Assembly (NCBI GenBank): GCA_963966775.1
Contig: CAXAAH010000002.1
Span: forward strand, 1 to 64,000
Direction: 5' to 3'
Length of the DNA: 64,000 nucleotides
From: UBA685 sp002299005
GTDB taxonomy: Bacteria > Pseudomonadota > Alphaproteobacteria > Puniceispirillales > Puniceispirillaceae
Under the pieces are notes generated by a model. That model saw nothing but the letters and a program-made list of their open reading frames with translations, was not told where the DNA came from and searched no databases. Shown piece after piece: positions 60,255-64,000 of this stretch (position 1 is its first letter; every line of letters begins with the position of its first letter). The position numbers and the translations under genes were made by a program.

Positions 60255-61778
60255 TCATTTCAATGCGGAAAGGAATTTTCTGGAATCAGATCTGATAGCT
60301 TCAATTTTCTCGACACTCATTTTGTCTGCGGTACGGTAAATCATGCCAAGGCGCGGATTGCCGCGTAATTTATCTTCATGGCGCAATAAAAAGTCCCAAT
60401 AGAGATAGTTAAACGGGCAGGCATCCTCGCCTGTTTTTTCTTTCACCTTATAGCGGCAGCCTTTGCAATAATCGGACATTTTATCGATATAATTGCCGCC
60501 AGCCGCATAGGGTTTTGAGGCAACAATGCCATCATCAGCAAATAACACCATCCCCGATACATTGGGCATTTCTACCCATTCAAACGCATCACTATAGACG
60601 ATTAGGAACCATTCATTCACCTGCTTGGGTGATAGGCCTGCAAGAAGGCTGAAATTGCCGATGATCATCAAGCGTTGAATATGATGCGCATAGGCATGTT
60701 CAATCGTCTGGCCAATTGATTGTGACAGACAATTCATAGCCGTCTTGCCATCCCAGAAAAAGCTGGGGAGATTACGTTCGGCATTGAGCGCGTTCATCGC
60801 CGCATAATCAGGCATAAAATGCCAATAAATGCCGCGTATATATTCACGCCAGCCCAATATCTGCCTGATAAAGCCCTCAACCGCATTTAACGGCGCATGA
60901 CCATTATAATAGGCGATTTCAACCTGTTTTATGACCTCAAGAGGCGTCAGCAGGCCGATATTGATATAGGCGCCAATATGCGCATGAAACATGAATGGCT
61001 CATCAGTAATCATCGCATCTTGATAGCTACCAAAATCTGGCAGGCGCTCATCAATGAATTTTTGCAAAACAAGCAAGGCTTGGTCTCTGCTGACAGCCAT
61101 ATTAAAGGCATCATGAGTGCCAAAATGATCAGCAAAATGTGCCTGCACCAGCTCTATGACTTCGCGTGTGATATCGTCTGCCACAAAGCTTGTTTTTGGT
61201 GGAATTGACAGGCCTGATTTTGGTGGTTTGCGATTTTCAGAATCATAATTCCATTGACCGCCAACAGGTTTATCTCCTTCTAGTAAGATGTTGTATTTTC
61301 TACGCATTTCACGATAGAAAAATTCCATCCGAAGCTGTTTTTTACCCGCCGCCCAAGAGGTGAAGTCATCTTTTGTCGCAAGAAATCTATCATCATCATA
61401 AAGCTGAACATTGCCCTGCCAGTCAGCGGCGATTTCATCTTGCCACGCCGTTACGCGATATTCAGACGCCCGTGTCATTGCGACATCTGTTATATCTGTT
61501 TGGTCTGCGGCATCTTTTAGCAAATCAGCAAAGCTTGCCGCGCTTTTATCCGCGTCATAATTCTGGTAAATAACCGTAAAGCCCGCATCACGCATCTCTT
61601 GGGCAAAATGGCGCATGGCAGAGAAAATCAGAATGATCTTCTGCTTGTGATGGCGCACAGAGGTCGCCTCATGGCTTAATTCGCCCATCACGATGACATC
61701 TTGCCCGGGCACCGCGTCCTGTAATGAAGCTAATTCACGCGATAGCTGGTCTCCCATGACCAAATAGAGGCGGCGCAT
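60255..61778 (-). CDS. Iron-sulfur bacterial photolyase/cryptochrome (FeS-BCP, PhrB-like)
   Basis: 507 residues. It belongs to the DPRP/FeS-BCP photolyase-related family: start LYLVMGDQLS, FAD-domain stretches AVEGFIRQILGWREYIRGIYW and YAHHIQRLMIIGNFSLL, and C-terminal YCKGCRYKVKEKTGEDACPFNYLYWDF. Four cysteines (C350, C438, C441, C454) have the same spacing as the 4Fe-4S ligands of Agrobacterium PhrB, a (6-4) photolyase. It repairs (6-4) photoproducts with blue light. It shares a base with the stop of the class I photolyase gene (TAATG) and so is the second gene of a photorepair operon. Confidence 0.92.
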   Translation of the reverse strand: MRRLYLVMGDQLSRELASLQDAVPGQDVIVMGELSHEATSVRHHKQKIILIFSAMRHFAQEMRDAGFTVIYQNYDADKSAASFADLLKDAADQTDITDVAMTRASEYRVTAWQDEIAADWQGNVQLYDDDRFLATKDDFTSWAAGKKQLRMEFFYREMRRKYNILLEGDKPVGGQWNYDSENRKPPKSGLSIPPKTSFVADDITREVIELVQAHFADHFGTHDAFNMAVSRDQALLVLQKFIDERLPDFGSYQDAMITDEPFMFHAHIGAYINIGLLTPLEVIKQVEIAYYNGHAPLNAVEGFIRQILGWREYIRGIYWHFMPDYAAMNALNAERNLPSFFWDGKTAMNCLSQSIGQTIEHAYAHHIQRLMIIGNFSLLAGLSPKQVNEWFLIVYSDAFEWVEMPNVSGMVLFADDGIVASKPYAAGGNYIDKMSDYCKGCRYKVKEKTGEDACPFNYLYWDFLLRHEDKLRGNPRLGMIYRTADKMSVEKIEAIRSDSRKFLSALK

Positions 61779-63202
61779 TAGGCAATCTCTTTCAAAGTGG
61801 CAAAGGCACCTAGCGCATCAAGACGTGATTGTTTGGCATCCACGATAGGATAGGGATAATCGCGCCCAAGCGTGATATTAGCCGCCGCTAGCACATCAGC
61901 GGGGGCGGCGGACGGATCGCCAATATATTTGGCCGGCAAATTGGCCAATTCTGGGACAAATTGCTTGATATAATGTGCCTCACCATCAAAGCGTTCAGCT
62001 TGGGTTATCGGGTTAAAGACGCGGAAATAGGGGGCCGCATCTGCGCCGCAACCAGCGATCCACTGCCAGCTTGCGCTATTGGCGGCATGGTCAGCATCAA
62101 ACAGGCAATCCCAAAACCACGCTTCCCCATATTGCCAATGAAGGCGCAAATTCTTGACCAAGAATGAGCCAACGATCATCCGCACGCGGTTATGCATATA
62201 CCCTGTTTGATAAAGCTCACGCATGCCCGCATCGACAATCGGATAGCCCGTTTGCCCTTGTTGCCATTTCACCAAATCATCAGGTGCCTCACGCCATGGG
62301 AAATGGATGAATTTCTGATTAAGCGGATCTGTCTTTAACTCTTGGTGATAGAACAGCAAAGAGGCTGAAAATTCACGCCAGCCAAGTTCTGATAGGAATG
62401 TATCGCACCCTTCATGGCCCATGTCATAGCGTTCAAGCGCACTATACCAGCATTGATTGACTGAAATCTCGCCAAAATGAAGATGCGGCGAAAGCCGTGA
62501 TACAAATGGCTTATGCGGTAAATTACGGCCTTCCTTATAATCATTTATGCCGTTGTCTAAAAAGCTGTCTAACCGTGCGCGCGCGCCGTCCTCGCCAACC
62601 GTCCAATGGGCTAAGAGGTCATCTTTCCATCTATTTTTGGGTAACAGCTCACAATCATCTAAACTTGTATTGGCGGGGATATCGGCAAATTTTATATCTT
62701 GCGGGGCAGATAGAGGGCGTCTTGGGGCAGGGGCATTCAGGCACCCTCTGCGGTAAAAGGGGGTGAAAACCTTATAGGGCGTGCCGTCCTTTTTGGCGAC
62801 TTCCCACGGCTCCCAAAGCAGATTTGCCTTGTGGCTTTCTGCGTGAATACCCTTTTCTTGCATCATGTCTTTTAGCTTTGTATCACGCGCAATGCGCCAA
62901 GGCTCATAGGCTCTATTCCAATGTATCTCTTTGATGTCATGCGATTGTGCCAGCGTCTCAAAGATTGAAAGCGCCGGCCCGTTGAATATTTGTAGCTTGC
63001 CCTTCAGCGATTGATTTAACCGCTCAAGCGAATGATGAAGCCAAAGCCGTGAGGCACGCCCCATCTTATCTTTACCCGCATCCTCATCTTCGAGAATGTA
63101 AATAGGCAGAACCGCCCCTGATTGGCACGCGGCCCGCAAAGCTGGATTGTCAGAAAGGCGCAAATCGGCGCGAAACCACATAATCGAAATCGAAGAAGAC
63201 AT
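61778..63202 (-). CDS. phrB: Class I CPD photolyase
   Basis: 474 residues. N-terminal antenna domain start SISIMWFRADLRLSDNPAL; FAD-binding signature QTGYMHNRVRMIVGSFLVKNLRLHW and WDCLFDADHAANSASWQWIAGCG; C-terminal FRVFNPITQAERFD. It splits cyclobutane pyrimidine dimers using light. It is the first gene of a two-photolyase operon and starts 245 bases from the divergent acyl-CoA dehydrogenase gene. Confidence 0.95.
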   Translation of the reverse strand: MSSSISIMWFRADLRLSDNPALRAACQSGAVLPIYILEDEDAGKDKMGRASRLWLHHSLERLNQSLKGKLQIFNGPALSIFETLAQSHDIKEIHWNRAYEPWRIARDTKLKDMMQEKGIHAESHKANLLWEPWEVAKKDGTPYKVFTPFYRRGCLNAPAPRRPLSAPQDIKFADIPANTSLDDCELLPKNRWKDDLLAHWTVGEDGARARLDSFLDNGINDYKEGRNLPHKPFVSRLSPHLHFGEISVNQCWYSALERYDMGHEGCDTFLSELGWREFSASLLFYHQELKTDPLNQKFIHFPWREAPDDLVKWQQGQTGYPIVDAGMRELYQTGYMHNRVRMIVGSFLVKNLRLHWQYGEAWFWDCLFDADHAANSASWQWIAGCGADAAPYFRVFNPITQAERFDGEAHYIKQFVPELANLPAKYIGDPSAAPADVLAAANITLGRDYPYPIVDAKQSRLDALGAFATLKEIA

Positions 63203-63447
63203 AAATATTCCAAAAACAAGAAAACAAAGTAATCACTATTATATTCGTAAAATAGCGCGAGATAGACCTGTCGCTTTTTAAAATGTTTTTCATCTGTCTC
63301 TGCGCTGATTTTTGGCTTGCAGGTGGTGTTTATGCGCTATTCACGAATGTGGAAAAATACCGCCTAAACAGATGACTTTATGGCGTGATGCGTTATATTA
63401 CGCGTGAGTTACTCAAATGATTAAATGGCATTTCTAAGAGACGATGA
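63203..63447. promoter_or_regulatory. Divergent intergenic region, photolyase / acyl-CoA dehydrogenase
   Basis: 245 bases holding promoters for both directions; no palindrome, terminator or small RNA could be recognised. AT-rich stretches near 63230-63250 (towards the photolyase) are compatible with a promoter. Confidence 0.35.
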
Positions 63448-64000
63448 ATGTATAGAGCCCCTGTTCAAGATATGAAATTCGCTTTAAAGAGCGTGCAAAA
63501 TGATAGACCTCATCTAGCGGGCGCCTTGCCTGATGAAGAGATGATTGATGTTATCTTGACCGAAGCAGGCAAATTGGCTGGTGATGTAATCGCGCCTTTG
63601 AACCATGAGGCGGACAAGGCTGGCGGGGCAAAGCGCCTTGATGATGGCACAGTGCAAACGCCAAATGGCTTTGTCGATGCCTTCTCACAGCTAGCTGAAG
63701 GCGGCTGGACCTCTATGGAAGCGGCAGAAGCCTTTGGCGGCCAAGAGATGCCTCTGGCGCTTAGCTCATGCGTGAATGAGATGTGGCAGGCATCGAACAT
63801 GGCCTTTTCCTTGTGCCATTTGCTAACCCAAGGCCTTATTTCAGCCTTAGAACATTCGGCAAATGAAGCACAGCAAAATATCTTCATCCCGCCGATGGTT
63901 GAGGGGCGTTGGACAGGCACGATGAACTTAACAGAGCCGCAAGCTGGCACAGATTTGGCGGCGATTAAGACAAAGGCTGTTAAGAATGGCGATCATTACC
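63448..64000 (+). CDS. Acyl-CoA dehydrogenase, long FadE/DmdC-like type (runs off the window)
   Basis: 184 residues are visible before the window ends. The start MYRAPVQDMKFALK and the N-terminal helical domain with WTSMEAAEAFGGQEMPLALSSCVNEMW are typical of the roughly 600-residue acyl-CoA dehydrogenases that include FadE-type enzymes and the methylmercaptopropionyl-CoA dehydrogenase DmdC. The family signature TGTMNLTEPQAGTDLAAIKT is present near the end of the visible part. They oxidise acyl-CoA to enoyl-CoA with FAD. DmdC is a plausible relative in a marine cell, but the diagnostic part is outside the window. Confidence 0.85.
   Translation, partial: MYRAPVQDMKFALKSVQNDRPHLAGALPDEEMIDVILTEAGKLAGDVIAPLNHEADKAGGAKRLDDGTVQTPNGFVDAFSQLAEGGWTSMEAAEAFGGQEMPLALSSCVNEMWQASNMAFSLCHLLTQGLISALEHSANEAQQNIFIPPMVEGRWTGTMNLTEPQAGTDLAAIKTKAVKNGDHY

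Noticed and set aside
63510..63950. Minus-strand frame of 146 residues at the window end
   Set aside because: It lies within the acyl-CoA dehydrogenase gene, whose sense frame has clear family motifs.

Overview
The window reads as a stretch of a streamlined, surface-dwelling marine alphaproteobacterial chromosome, most likely of the SAR116 / Puniceispirillum type. This rests on moderate base composition, very short gaps, a classic alphaproteobacterial core order (secG-pyrG-kdsA-eno-ftsB-pdhA-pdhB-aceF-lpd-lipA-coq10; dusB-ntrBC-ntrYX-trkA-dat-hfq; recG-sdhE-mfd), two photolyases in tandem and a high load of sugar ABC transporters. The assignment is inferred from gene order and style; no 16S rRNA, tRNA, phage, insertion sequence or CRISPR array was seen.

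Region 1 (1-17.5 kb) is accessory carbon scavenging. A LacI-type regulator with a perfect 16-bp palindrome in front of it leads an operon of binding protein, two permeases, a GH63-type cytoplasmic hydrolase resembling glucosylglycerate/mannosylglycerate hydrolases, and an ABC ATPase. It converges, sharing a CTAG stop, on a glycerate 2-kinase. The kinase ends a second, opposite operon: glucose-type binding protein, two permeases, ATPase, FAD oxidoreductase, glycerate kinase. That operon is divergent from an OmpR-type response regulator and a histidine kinase, which recalls the glucose-responsive GltR/GtrS arrangement. The simplest joint reading is uptake and hydrolysis of a hexosyl-glycerate compatible solute, with both products (hexose and glycerate) fed into central metabolism.

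Region 2 (17.5-24 kb) holds two unrecognised small secreted proteins, a LysE-type exporter, a SPOR-domain envelope protein overlapping the end of trpE, and a PpiD-like foldase. trpE stands without trpGDC.

Region 3 (24-36.5 kb) is central metabolism: tpiA, secG, pyrG, kdsA, eno, ftsB, the complete pyruvate dehydrogenase set (pdhA, lipoylated pdhB, aceF, lpd), lipA and a Coq10/RatA-type protein.

Region 4 (36.5-51.3 kb) contains cinA/pncC, pgpA, ispDF, then dusB-ntrB-ntrC-ntrY-ntrX-trkA-dat-hfq, an inositol-monophosphatase family enzyme, mazG and a DUF502 membrane protein. NtrC has a degenerate ATPase core, and both NtrC and NtrX lack the sigma-54 contact loop.

Region 5 (51.3-64 kb) is DNA repair and oxidative functions: recG, sdhE, mfd, a DsbA/FrnE-like oxidoreductase whose stop region is repeated five times, a PNPOx-fold protein, a GST, a DMT exporter, an FeS-type photolyase, a class I CPD photolyase and the start of an acyl-CoA dehydrogenase. 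Four of the seven convergent gene pairs in the window overlap by exactly four bases at their stop codons.
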